From assembly GCA_003520145.1 (NCBI GenBank), contig DOVJ01000140.1, positions 1-13,677 on the forward strand: a stretch of 13,677 nucleotides of DNA, given 5' to 3'. The stretch comes from Eubacterium sp. GTDB taxonomy: Bacteria; Bacillota; Clostridia; Lachnospirales; Lachnospiraceae. Below, piece after piece: positions 6,254-13,275 of this stretch. A program made the position numbers and the translations under genes. The notes below the pieces were generated by a model that searched no databases, was not told the origin of the DNA, and saw only the letters and a program-made list of their open reading frames with translations. Numbering within the stretch: position 1 is the first letter of the stretch; each line of letters opens with the position of its first letter.

Positions 6254-6892
6254 ATGAGTTCAATGGCAGAAAAATTCGAGCAGCTTGGTGTTATTCCTGT
6301 AGTAGTTCTTAACGATGCTAAGGATGCACTTCCACTTGCAAAGGCACTTTATGAGGGCGGACTTCCATGTGCTGAGGTAACATTCCGTACAGCAGCTGCT
6401 GAGGAGTCTATCCGTATCATGCATGAAGCATATCCTGATATGGTTCTTGCAGCAGGTACAGTTCTTACTACAGAGCAGGTTGATCGTGCAGTTGCAGCAG
6501 GCGCTTCACTTATCGTAAGCCCTGGTTTTGATGCAGAGATCGTAGATTATTGTATATCTAAGGGTATCGAGGTTGTACCTGGTATCGTTACACCTTCTGA
6601 GCTTGCACAGGCTGTTAAGAGAGGCCTTAAGAGAGTTAAGTTCTTCCCTGCTGAAGCAGCTGGTGGTCTTAACATGATCAAGGCTATGTGTGCAGCTTAC
6701 ACAACAGTTAGAGTTATGCCTACAGGTGGTATCAACGCAAAGAATATCGGCGAGTATCTTGCTTGCGATAAGATCTTCTGCTGCGGTGGTAGCTGGATGG
6801 TTAAGGGTGACCTTATCAAGGCTGGTGAGTTCGATAAGATTAAGGAATTAACTGCTGAGGCTGTTGAAGTAGTTAAGAAGGCTAGAGCATAA
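6254..6892 (+). CDS. eda: KDPG/KHG aldolase (Entner-Doudoroff aldolase)
   Basis: This class I aldolase cleaves 2-keto-3-deoxy-6-phosphogluconate to pyruvate and glyceraldehyde-3-phosphate, and often accepts 4-hydroxy-2-oxoglutarate. The 212-residue length is standard. The catalytic Glu41 lies in AEVTFRT, AAGTVLT (66-72) forms the phosphate/pyruvate pocket, Lys129 in VKFFPAEAAGG is the Schiff-base lysine, and MPTGGI is the conserved loop near the phosphate site. AAGGAG lies about 10 bases before ATG 6254; a second Met at codon 4 has no better site. Codon use is strongly biased, suggesting high expression. It is third in the gpmA unit and has a good terminator after it. No KDG kinase, dehydratase or uronate gene is nearby, which is unusual because eda often sits with kdgK or uronate genes. 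Confidence 0.95.
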   Translation: MSSMAEKFEQLGVIPVVVLNDAKDALPLAKALYEGGLPCAEVTFRTAAAEESIRIMHEAYPDMVLAAGTVLTTEQVDRAVAAGASLIVSPGFDAEIVDYCISKGIEVVPGIVTPSELAQAVKRGLKRVKFFPAEAAGGLNMIKAMCAAYTTVRVMPTGGINAKNIGEYLACDKIFCCGGSWMVKGDLIKAGEFDKIKELTAEAVEVVKKARA

Positions 6893-6916
6893 TTAGTGAT
6901 ACTTGAATGAAAAAAA

Positions 6917-6947
6917 GCGGGACTGCAAATTGGCAGTCCCGTTCTTT
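6917..6947. terminator. Bidirectional terminator between convergent operons
   Basis: CGGGACTGC (6918-6926) and GCAGTCCCG (6933-6941) form a perfect 9-bp stem with a six-base loop. An A-run (about 6910-6916) precedes it and TTCTTT follows, so it can stop transcription from eda on the plus strand and from the 6951-8208 genes on the minus strand. Confidence 0.88.
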
Positions 6948-6950
6948 ATA

Positions 6951-7346
6951 TTAAGAGGAGTAAGAAGAAGTAGGCTTTTTCCGGATCTCTATAAGCGCGA
7001 CGGGTATTGATAGGAGAAGAAATACCACGCCGGCTTTGTAATATAAGAGATCGCTGGTGGTGTATCGACCGGATATGTTGATAACACCTCTTACAAGCAT
7101 GCCTGCTACGATGCAGGCAAGGCCTGAGTTGTAGAGCTTTGATGCATGGTCAAAGCTGAATCTATATTCTGTAATAAGATATAAGCATATCAGTACGGTT
7201 CCGCCTATGAATGGAACCAATCCCATGTTTTGCATGTATATCGAACTCTGTCCGAAAGAATAGTGTGTATATATAGCGTTGAATATGAACAGGGATGCGC
7301 TTATTGCCATATATACCAAGGCTTTTTTAAAAAGTGATATATACAA
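6951..7346 (-). CDS. Small four-helix membrane protein
   Basis: The 131-residue protein is nearly all membrane: helices at about 8-26, 41-59, 72-90 and 101-120, with a short polar tail ending KKPTSSYSS. I do not recognise the family. The best start is TTG at 7344-7346, with GGTGAG five bases upstream; the next in-frame ATG (codon 13) has no ribosome binding site. Its first 20 bases overlap the end of the phosphodiester glycosidase gene, so the two are translationally coupled and probably work together at the membrane. It shares the bidirectional terminator at 6917-6947. A role as membrane partner of the glycosidase is inference from overlap only. Confidence 0.65.
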   Translation of the reverse strand: MYISLFKKALVYMAISASLFIFNAIYTHYSFGQSSIYMQNMGLVPFIGGTVLICLYLITEYRFSFDHASKLYNSGLACIVAGMLVRGVINISGRYTTSDLLYYKAGVVFLLLSIPVALIEIRKKPTSSYSS

Positions 7347-8208
7347 TATCGCTCACCGCCCTTTCTGAAATCTTGTTGCCAGAGGTGGTTGGGTTATTCA
7401 CGACCTCGTTGTTATATATCATGGTTGAAGAACCACCGCCATCTAAATTGTAGGCTATCTTGCATCCCTGCGACTGCATAAACTGTGCAAGTTCATAGAG
7501 TGATAGGCCTTCATTCTGGTTTGTTCTGCCATCCGATACTACGAAGACATAATGTCCGATGTCTACCATACCTATGGCAGTTCTTGGATTGTCCTGCATA
7601 GCTTTGGAAACCTCTGCATTTTCTGATACGTATATGGAAGAATCGTTAACAAGTGCAGGGCCAAAGGCAAAGAGTTGGATCACTCCCTGATCAAGAAGGT
7701 CTTTGGCGCTTATGTCCTTTTCGTTTATTATCTCGAATCGACCGTCTGCATATATAACAAGATCATCGTTGGAGGTATCAGTTCTTAAAGTGCTTCTGTA
7801 GAGAATACCATTCTTGATCACGTAACCACTTTTTTTCGCTCCGTAATAATCACCGTTGATAGCTATGAGAGCATTCGCTTCTGATGCCATGCTGCTTGTC
7901 TTTTCTGTTATGTTAAGACCGTATGTGTCTTTGGCAAGTGCCGTCTTAAGGTCGGCGGCGCTGCAATATATATGAGCCACATGAACGTCTGTGTTGTTGA
8001 TCCTGACTGTTTCATATACTATATCTTTTTTCGTTTCAGTTACAGCAACATCGTAATCTGTGTCTGTATTCGAATCTGTTTGTATATATTTGGAAACGAT
8101 ATATTCTCCCTCGAGTTTGTGTGGTATGACAAATGCATCTAACAAACTGTAAGTTACGCATCCAGTCAACGCCAGTGAAAAAACTATAGGATATATATGC
8201 TTTTTCAA
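7327..8208 (-). CDS. Phosphodiester glycosidase family protein (NAGPA domain), membrane-anchored
   Basis: The protein belongs to the phosphodiester glycosidase family named after the human enzyme that uncovers mannose-6-phosphate. Bacterial members act outside the cell on glycan phosphodiesters such as teichoic or exopolysaccharide linkages. Counting from the TTG start (293 residues), family motifs are IAINGDYYG (115-123), NPRTAIG (207-213), VVSDGR (223-228), the hallmark NLDGGGSST (254-262), and a C-terminal ERAVSD. The N-terminus is basic then hydrophobic (about 7-28). LTGC, with Cys17, resembles a lipobox, but the hydrophobic run continues beyond it, so a signal anchor is equally possible. 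GAGGTG (8215-8220) is six bases upstream of TTG 8206-8208; a GTG at 8215-8217 overlaps that site and is less likely. A membrane protein gene overlaps its 3' end. Confidence 0.88.
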   Translation of the reverse strand: MKKHIYPIVFSLALTGCVTYSLLDAFVIPHKLEGEYIVSKYIQTDSNTDTDYDVAVTETKKDIVYETVRINNTDVHVAHIYCSAADLKTALAKDTYGLNITEKTSSMASEANALIAINGDYYGAKKSGYVIKNGILYRSTLRTDTSNDDLVIYADGRFEIINEKDISAKDLLDQGVIQLFAFGPALVNDSSIYVSENAEVSKAMQDNPRTAIGMVDIGHYVFVVSDGRTNQNEGLSLYELAQFMQSQGCKIAYNLDGGGSSTMIYNNEVVNNPTTSGNKISERAVSDIVYITF

Positions 8209-8234
8209 AACTATCACCTCATTTCTATGTCTAT

Positions 8235-8265
8235 CTTATAGCATGAAACTTAAATGAACCTTAAA
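8235..8265 (-). promoter_or_regulatory. Glycosidase promoter with tandem 11-bp repeats at -35
   Basis: On the plus strand TGAAACTTAAA (8244-8254) is followed without a gap by TGAACCTTAAA (8255-8265), 10 of 11 identical. On the minus strand a TATAAG -10 (8235-8240) follows at a distance that places the second repeat over the -35 position, which itself is poor. Tandem repeats with an 11-bp period replacing the -35 are the usual layout for OmpR/PhoB-type response regulators. Confidence 0.45.
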
Positions 8266-8271
8266 GTAGAA

Positions 8272-8301
8272 TTGTATTTTTCTTCCGATTTGGTGTATAA
8301 T
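8272..8301 (+). promoter_or_regulatory. Promoter of the TetR-family gene
   Basis: TTGTAT (8272-8277), an 18-base spacer and TATAAT (8296-8301) precede the gene by about 30 bases. The promoter is back to back with the glycosidase promoter, whose repeats end 6 bases upstream of the -35. Confidence 0.55.
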
Positions 8302-8332
8302 AATCACAGGATTAGAAGACAGGAGTTATTGT

Positions 8333-8902
8333 ATGACACAGTTTACTAAAAAAGCGATAATAGAGACGTTCATAGAGATGCTCAATCAGATGCCTCTCGA
8401 TAAGATAACTGTAAAGGACATAGTGAATAATTGTGGTATAAACAGGAATACTTTTTACTATTATTACCAGGACATATATGCTCTTTTGGAGGATATTATC
8501 ACGGCAGAGATAGATAAGGTTGTCAACGAAATCGGTGGTTTTGACTCATGGATCGAAGGCTGCAAGCTTGCCATAAGATTCTGTCTTGAGAACAAAAAGG
8601 CGGTTTATCATATATATAATTCACTAAGTAAGGATGTTATAGACCGATATCTTAATTCTGTTTTGGATTACTTTATGAAAGAGTATATTAAGCAGGAGAT
8701 ACAAGGGCTTACTGTGGATGAACGTGACGTTATGATTATAAGCATGTTTTACAGAAGCGCTCTTTTGGGGCTTATATTCGACTGGATTGGGCAAGGTATG
8801 AAGGCAGATGCAGTAGAACTTTTGGACAGACTTGGATTTATATTCGACGGGTGCGTGAGGCAGTCTCTTTTGAAGGCCTCCAAAGACAATTCAGACATAT
8901 AG
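8333..8902 (+). CDS. TetR/AcrR family transcriptional regulator
   Basis: The 189-residue protein has a TetR DNA-binding domain at its N-terminus. Helix 1 is KKAIIETFIEMLNQM (6-20), followed by LDKITVKDIVNNCGINRNTFYYYYQD (about 22-47), with recognition helix NRNTFYYYY typical of the family. The C-terminal ligand/dimer domain is helical and resembles the DhaS/TetR_C type common in Firmicutes. AGGAG (8321-8325) is seven bases before ATG. A strong terminator (8933-8968) separates it from the MMPL transporter gene on the same strand, so the transporter is likely transcribed from its own promoter under TetR control; this pairing is common for drug or lipid efflux genes. No obvious TetR palindrome was found by eye in either upstream region, so the operator and ligand are unknown. 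Confidence 0.88.
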   Translation: MTQFTKKAIIETFIEMLNQMPLDKITVKDIVNNCGINRNTFYYYYQDIYALLEDIITAEIDKVVNEIGGFDSWIEGCKLAIRFCLENKKAVYHIYNSLSKDVIDRYLNSVLDYFMKEYIKQEIQGLTVDERDVMIISMFYRSALLGLIFDWIGQGMKADAVELLDRLGFIFDGCVRQSLLKASKDNSDI

Positions 8903-8932
8903 GGACTTGTGTCTGAAAATCGGACAATTACG

Positions 8933-8968
8933 ATGCGATGTATGAAAATCATACACCGCATTTTTTTT
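8933..8968 (+). terminator. Rho-independent terminator after the TetR gene
   Basis: A 13-base stem (8933-8945 with 8949-8961, one mismatch) with an AAA loop is followed by a run of eight T residues (8961-8968). It should stop readthrough from the regulator into the transporter gene. Confidence 0.88.
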
Positions 8969-9029
8969 GACCGTTTTTATAGTGAGATTAAGCTGTTATA
9001 GTATAAAAGGAAAAAGGAGGATGTACAAG

Positions 9030-11117
9030 ATGACAAATGTAGCGAAAAAGATTGTTAAGTATCGACTTCTTATAATAGTTCTGGCGGTACTTTTGCTCAT
9101 CCCTTCTGTTTTAGGGATGATGAAAACAAGGATAAATTATGACATGCTCACGTATCTTCCGCAGGATATAGATACTGTGAAGGGGCAGAATATACTGCTT
9201 GATGAGTTTAATAAGGGCGCTTTTTCCATTCTCATCGTGGAAGATATGGATTTCAAAGAGATAAAGTCTCTTGCGCAGAAGATAGAGCATGTGGACCATG
9301 TATCTGAGGTCATATGCTATGAATCTATGACTGATGGGGAATTCCCGAAAGAGATGCTTCCTAAGAAGTATTATGATGCATTCAACAACGGTGATGCAAC
9401 ACTGATCGCAGTATTCTTTGATACTTCTACATCAGCAGATGAAACAATAACAGCTGTTGAGAACGTGAGAAAAATCGCTGGAGAAAACTGTAAAGTTTCC
9501 GGTATGTCAGCGCTTGTAGCGGATCTTAAGGAATTATGCGAGAAGGAAGAGCCTGTATATGTAGTGATAGCAGTAGTTCTTGCCTGTGTTACGATGATGA
9601 TATGCCTCGACTCATGGATACTTCCTTTTATATTCCTTGCAAGTATAGGTATGGCGATACTTCTTAATCTCGGAAGTAATTACTTCTTAGGTGAGACAAG
9701 CTATATCACTAAAGCACTCTCAGCAGTCCTTCAGCTTGCTGTTACCATGGATTATTCGATATTCCTGTGGCACAGTTATTGTGAGCAGAAGAAAAAGGAA
9801 AGTGATAAGGAGCTGGCCATGGCATATGCGATCAAAGAAACATTTGCATCTGTTGTCGGAAGTTCCATGACTACAGTTGCCGGATTCCTCGCGTTATGCT
9901 TTATGAGCTTCACTCTCGGAAAAGACCTCGGAATCGTCATGGCAAAGGGTGTTATACTTGGCGTTATCGGATGCGTTACGACACTTCCGGCTCTTATTAT
10001 TACCTTCGATGGCTTGATCGAGAAAACCAGACATAAACCTCTGATACCAGCTATGAATAGAGTTTCACTCTGGATTTCGAAGCATAACAGAGTATTTCTG
10101 ATACTCTTTATCATCATACTTATCCCGGCTTTTTACGGTTACAGACATACAGGCACTTATTATGACCTGACGCTGTCGCTGCCGAAGGACATGGCGAATG
10201 TGGTTGCAAGTACAGAGCTTAAGGAAAAGTTTGATATGGCGTCAACACATATGATACTGTGTGATTCGAATATGTCAAAGAAGGATGCTGCACAGATGAT
10301 AGAGAAGATAAATGCTGTGGATGGCGTTAAGCTTGCGGCAGGTCTCGATTCTGTTATAGGAAGCAGCGTACCTGAGGAAATCCTGCCGGATTCTGTCAAG
10401 GCAGTTTTAAAGGGCGATAATTATCAGCTTATACTTGTGAGCTCACAGTACAAGGTTGCATCTGATGAGGCCAATAAACAGATAGATGAGATTAACAGCA
10501 TAATAAAGCAGTATGATAAACATGCGATGCTTATAGGCGAAGCAGCTTGTACTAAGGATCTGATCACTATAACTGATAAGGATTTTAAGGTAGTCAACGC
10601 ACTTTCGATAATAGCTATATTTATCATAATACTCTTTGTACTAAAGAGTCCTACGTTGCCAGTAATACTTGTGGCAGTCATCGAATTTGCGATATTCATT
10701 AATCTTGGAATACCTTATTATACAGGAACTAAGCTTCCGTTTATCGCACCTATCTGTGTAAGTACTATACAGTTAGGCGCAACTGTGGATTACGCAATTC
10801 TTATGACTACCAGGTATCGTAAGGAAAGACAGAATAGGAAAAAAGAAGATGCTGTTTATATCGCGCTTACCACGTCGCTTCCTGCGATACTTGTAAGCGC
10901 TCTGGGATTTTTTATGGCAACTTTCGGAGTAGCGTTGTATTCTGATATAGATATGATCAGATCTATGTGCTTTCTTATGGCACGTGGTGCGCTTATAAGC
11001 GCAGCGGCAGTAATATTGCTTCTGCCGTCGTTGCTTGTTTCGATGGATAGTATTATATGTAAAACACAAAAGCTTTGCGGAATAAGGAGGAATAGGATAT
11101 GGATAAGAAGTATGTAA
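9030..11117 (+). CDS. MMPL/RND family transporter
   Basis: The 695-residue protein has the two-fold MMPL layout. Each half has one helix (about 12-30 and 353-369), then an extracytoplasmic domain (about 31-175 and 370-520), then a bundle of five helices. The proton-relay Asp-Tyr pairs expected in the fourth helix of each half are present: AVTMDYSIF (D241-Y242) and GATVDYAIL (D587-Y588). The family uses proton motive force to export lipids, siderophores or drugs. AAGGAGG (9014-9020) lies nine bases before ATG 9030; upstream in-frame starts at 9021 and 8967 overlap that site or the T-run of the terminator. A weak promoter (TTTTTA 8974-8979, 17-base spacer, TATAGT 8997-9002) fits just upstream. 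The next gene starts inside its last codons, so the secreted LxxG protein is its likely partner. Confidence 0.92.
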   Translation: MTNVAKKIVKYRLLIIVLAVLLLIPSVLGMMKTRINYDMLTYLPQDIDTVKGQNILLDEFNKGAFSILIVEDMDFKEIKSLAQKIEHVDHVSEVICYESMTDGEFPKEMLPKKYYDAFNNGDATLIAVFFDTSTSADETITAVENVRKIAGENCKVSGMSALVADLKELCEKEEPVYVVIAVVLACVTMMICLDSWILPFIFLASIGMAILLNLGSNYFLGETSYITKALSAVLQLAVTMDYSIFLWHSYCEQKKKESDKELAMAYAIKETFASVVGSSMTTVAGFLALCFMSFTLGKDLGIVMAKGVILGVIGCVTTLPALIITFDGLIEKTRHKPLIPAMNRVSLWISKHNRVFLILFIIILIPAFYGYRHTGTYYDLTLSLPKDMANVVASTELKEKFDMASTHMILCDSNMSKKDAAQMIEKINAVDGVKLAAGLDSVIGSSVPEEILPDSVKAVLKGDNYQLILVSSQYKVASDEANKQIDEINSIIKQYDKHAMLIGEAACTKDLITITDKDFKVVNALSIIAIFIIILFVLKSPTLPVILVAVIEFAIFINLGIPYYTGTKLPFIAPICVSTIQLGATVDYAILMTTRYRKERQNRKKEDAVYIALTTSLPAILVSALGFFMATFGVALYSDIDMIRSMCFLMARGALISAAAVILLLPSLLVSMDSIICKTQKLCGIRRNRIWIRSM

Positions 11118-12643
11118 AAAGATTATGTGCACTGGGTATGGCAACTGTATTAACGGTTGGTTCTACACTTAGTGTGTATGCTTATAATAATACTAAGAAG
11201 GATAACGCTTTAGTTACGGATGAAACTGCAATATCACATGAGGATATCGTAAGTATAAGTGATGGAGCGGTTGATAAGAACGAAACAGTTTATGTCATAG
11301 GCAATTCTGACGGAAGCATAGATAAGATATTAGTCAGCGATTGGCTTAGGAATGCGGATAAGACAGATAAACTTGTGGACGTATCTGAACTTTCTGATAT
11401 CGTTAACTTAAAGGGTGACGAGACATTTGAAAAAACAGCAGATGGTATAGTGTGGGACGCTAAGGGAAGTGATATCTACTATCAGGGAACTATAGAAAAG
11501 CCCCTTCCCATTGATGTGAGGATAACTTACACACTTGATGGAAAAGAGATGACTGCAGAGGAATTAAGTGGTAAGTCAGGTCATCTTGTGATCACTTTTT
11601 CGTATACCAACAATCAGAAAGCTGTTGTGAGTATATCAGGAAAAGATACGGAAGTTTATGTGCCATATGTTGTTGCTACAGGAACAGTTCTTAGCAATGA
11701 TGTGTATAAGAATGTAAGCGTCAAGAACGCAAGAATCGTGAATGATGGTGACAGAGAGATGGTTTTGGGTATTATGCTGCCTGGTATGCAGGATGATCTT
11801 GGACTTGATAAGAGCATCTTCGAGATCCCTGAAAGTATGGAGATAAGCGCAGATGTTACCGACTTTGCACCTGCCACATACATGACGATAGTTTCCAATG
11901 AGCCATTTTCCGAGATTGAACTTAAGAACACAGATTCTATTACTGAACTGAAGGATAAGCTTGGAATCTTGAGTGAATCATCGAATAAGCTTATTGCTGG
12001 TGCGGGCAGTCTGTATGATGGATTAGAGAGCCTCTATGCCGGAAGTCAGAAGCTTACTGAAGGAATGAATAGTCTTAATACAGGATTGGTTTCTCTTGAT
12101 TCGAATTCAGAGGCCCTTGTTGATGGTGCAAAGAAGGTTTTTGATACGTTGCTTATGAGTACAGCTGCACAGTTAGAAGCTGCAGGTATTAATGTCGGAG
12201 AATTGACAGTGGATAACTATAGTGCGGTTCTTGGGTATGTTATATCGCAGATGCCGGATGAGGGCATTGCTCTTGAAGGTAAAAAAAGAATCAGTGAAGC
12301 TTTGGCGCAGCTTGATGACTATAATAGGTTTTATCAGGGAATCATAGGATATACAGATGGTGTAGGAAAGTTAAAGGACGGTTCTTCTGAACTTTTAGCA
12401 GGTCAGCAGTCCCTTAATGAAGGCATAGGTCGTCTCTTAGAAGGAAGTAAGGAACTGTCTGAAGGTATGACGAGATTCGGTGAAGAAGGAATAGGCGCTC
12501 TTGTAAATACTTTGGATCAAGCTGATATAGATGGCTTGATAGAGAGGATAAAGGCTATCTGTGAGCTGTCAAAAACTTATGATAGTTTTAGCGGAAAGAG
12601 TGATGTTATGAGCGGTAAAGTGAAGTTCATATATAGATTCTAA
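11099..12643 (+). CDS. Secreted YhgE/Pip-like protein with Leu-x-x-Gly heptad repeats
   Basis: The 514-residue product has a signal peptide: basic MDKKYVKR, hydrophobic core to about 24, and a VYA cleavage site after residue 28. A beta-rich region spans about 40-265. Two blocks of heptads with the LxxG pattern follow: 297-344 (KLIAGAGSLYDGL, SLYAGSQKLTEGM and so on) and 418-462 (KLKDGSSELLAGQ, SLNEGIGRLLEGS). Between them lies a helical insertion. Such heptads occur in YhgE/Pip and EsaA-type envelope proteins, which form long coiled coils. No C-terminal membrane helix is present, so it is probably released or tethered through the transporter. AAGGAGG (11084-11090) is eight bases before ATG 11099, inside the MMPL gene, giving a 19-base overlap. 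The C-terminus ends abruptly at KFIYRF, seven bases before the dispersed repeat, and may have been clipped. Confidence 0.8.
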   Translation: MDKKYVKRLCALGMATVLTVGSTLSVYAYNNTKKDNALVTDETAISHEDIVSISDGAVDKNETVYVIGNSDGSIDKILVSDWLRNADKTDKLVDVSELSDIVNLKGDETFEKTADGIVWDAKGSDIYYQGTIEKPLPIDVRITYTLDGKEMTAEELSGKSGHLVITFSYTNNQKAVVSISGKDTEVYVPYVVATGTVLSNDVYKNVSVKNARIVNDGDREMVLGIMLPGMQDDLGLDKSIFEIPESMEISADVTDFAPATYMTIVSNEPFSEIELKNTDSITELKDKLGILSESSNKLIAGAGSLYDGLESLYAGSQKLTEGMNSLNTGLVSLDSNSEALVDGAKKVFDTLLMSTAAQLEAAGINVGELTVDNYSAVLGYVISQMPDEGIALEGKKRISEALAQLDDYNRFYQGIIGYTDGVGKLKDGSSELLAGQQSLNEGIGRLLEGSKELSEGMTRFGEEGIGALVNTLDQADIDGLIERIKAICELSKTYDSFSGKSDVMSGKVKFIYRF

Positions 12644-12650
12644 TGTTAAT

Positions 12651-12718
12651 GGGGCTGTAAAAAACTATCATTAGGACGAAATCTTGCGAATCGTTCTCGT
12701 GATAGTTTTTTTACAGCC
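12651..12718. repeat. Long hairpin repeat between convergent genes (terminator or MITE-like)
   Basis: GGCTGTAAAAAACTATCA (12653-12670) pairs with 12700-12718, which has one extra T. Inside, AGGACGA (12673-12679) pairs with TCGTTCT (12691-12697), leaving an 11-base loop. The first 25 bases recur at the left edge of the window (24 of 25, opposite strand). It lies between the converging LxxG-repeat gene and the XRE gene and may terminate both, although the T-run is inside the stem rather than after it, unlike a classical terminator. Confidence 0.65.
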
Positions 12719-12744
12719 TTTCATATTTACTTCTGCTGTGTTGA

Positions 12745-13083
12745 TCACTCTTCATCACCCCATTTCCAATCGTTATCAGATTTCTTGCGCTTTCTAGCTC
12801 TTTGCTTTGCAGTGTGGTTATCTACATAGTAAGAGGGTCTGTTTTGCGGGTCGGGTATCAGTAAATCGAGTTTTTCTTCAAGATCAAGTACTTTTAGAAG
12901 TCGTATGAGATTTAAAAGACCTATATCATTGCCATTCTCAAAACGAGCTATAGTTCCGACTGAGACCATGGACCTTTCGGCAAGTTCTGCTCTTGTTATC
13001 GAGGCTGATATACGGTATTGCTTTATTCTAGTTGAAAGTTCCGATGCGATAGCCTTTTCCTGCAGATCTTTGTTTATCTTCAT
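12745..13083 (-). CDS. XRE-family regulator, HipB-like antitoxin type (no toxin partner visible)
   Basis: The 112-residue protein contains a helix-turn-helix of the XRE/Cro type at about 17-70 (TRIKQYRISASITRAELAER, then MVSVGTIARFENGNDIGLLNLIRLLKVL). LDLLIPDP follows, and a basic tail KQRARKRKKSDNDWKWGDEE. This basic-then-WKWGDE ending is typical, as I recall it, of XRE proteins encoded beside HipA-like kinases, where they act as antitoxin and operon repressor. No HipA-like gene is present: downstream on the minus strand are only the hairpin repeat and a convergent gene, and upstream is a divergent AAA ATPase. AGGAG lies eight bases before ATG 13083. It may be a solitary remnant, an autoregulator, or regulate a distant gene. 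Confidence 0.8.
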   Translation of the reverse strand: MKINKDLQEKAIASELSTRIKQYRISASITRAELAERSMVSVGTIARFENGNDIGLLNLIRLLKVLDLEEKLDLLIPDPQNRPSYYVDNHTAKQRARKRKKSDNDWKWGDEE

Positions 13084-13109
13084 ATTTGCAGCTCCTTTCT
13101 GTTATTTTT

Positions 13110-13138
13110 ATTGTAACACATCCAAAAATAAAATGCAA
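13110..13138 (-). promoter_or_regulatory. Promoter of the XRE gene
   Basis: On the minus strand TTGCAT (13133-13138), a 17-base spacer and TACAAT (13110-13115) place the start near 13103, leaving a short leader that keeps the ribosome binding site intact. Confidence 0.55.
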
Positions 13139-13182
13139 TATGTTGTTTATTAACGACAATATCCGGCAATAAAGCACAATAT
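13136..13182. repeat. Three CAATAT boxes phased by about two helical turns
   Basis: CAATAT occurs at 13136-13141, 13157-13162 and 13177-13182, spaced 21 and 20 bases apart, so all lie on the same face of the helix. The first overlaps the -35 of the XRE promoter. They could be binding sites for the XRE protein, but the motif is short and the region AT-rich. Confidence 0.3.
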
Positions 13183-13204
13183 ATTATTCCTTACAATTCG
13201 TATC

Positions 13205-13234
13205 GAACAAAAATGCGGAATCCGCAAAAATGTC
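13205..13234. promoter_or_regulatory. Upstream copy of the TGCGGA/TCCGCA palindrome
   Basis: TGCGGA-A-TCCGCA (13214-13226) is a perfect 13-bp palindrome. Its left flank plus left half (13205-13219) are identical to 13280-13294 in the second copy; its right flank is not palindromic. It lies about 11 bases upstream of the -35 of the AAA ATPase promoter. Confidence 0.6.
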
Positions 13235-13244
13235 AATTAGAATA

Positions 13245-13273
13245 TTGATTAATCTATTCCTATGAGGTATAAT
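13245..13273 (+). promoter_or_regulatory. Promoter of the AAA ATPase gene
   Basis: TTGATT (13245-13250), a 17-base spacer and TATAAT (13268-13273) make a strong sigma-A promoter with a start expected near 13280, within the first bases of the long palindrome. Confidence 0.75.
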
Positions 13274-13275
13274 TC

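Noticed and set aside
8967..9029. N-terminal extension of the MMPL transporter from an ATG-less start near 8967
   Set aside because: The extra residues begin in the T-run of the TetR terminator and lack a ribosome binding site, while AAGGAGG correctly precedes ATG 9030.
10773..11144. 123-codon minus-strand frame across the MMPL/LxxG junction
   Set aside because: It overlaps two well-supported genes and has a low-complexity, Tyr/Arg/Lys-rich translation with no start signals.
1..12675. The whole 12.6-kb interval as a transposon bounded by inverted copies of the hairpin arm
   Set aside because: The interior carries housekeeping genes (gpmA, eda) and no integrase; the copies are better explained as separate members of a 3'-end repeat family.
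13110..13125. GGATGTGTT shared by the XRE promoter and the inverted repeats around the Rpn gene
   Set aside because: Only nine bases match and the contexts differ, so chance in AT-rich DNA is a sufficient explanation.
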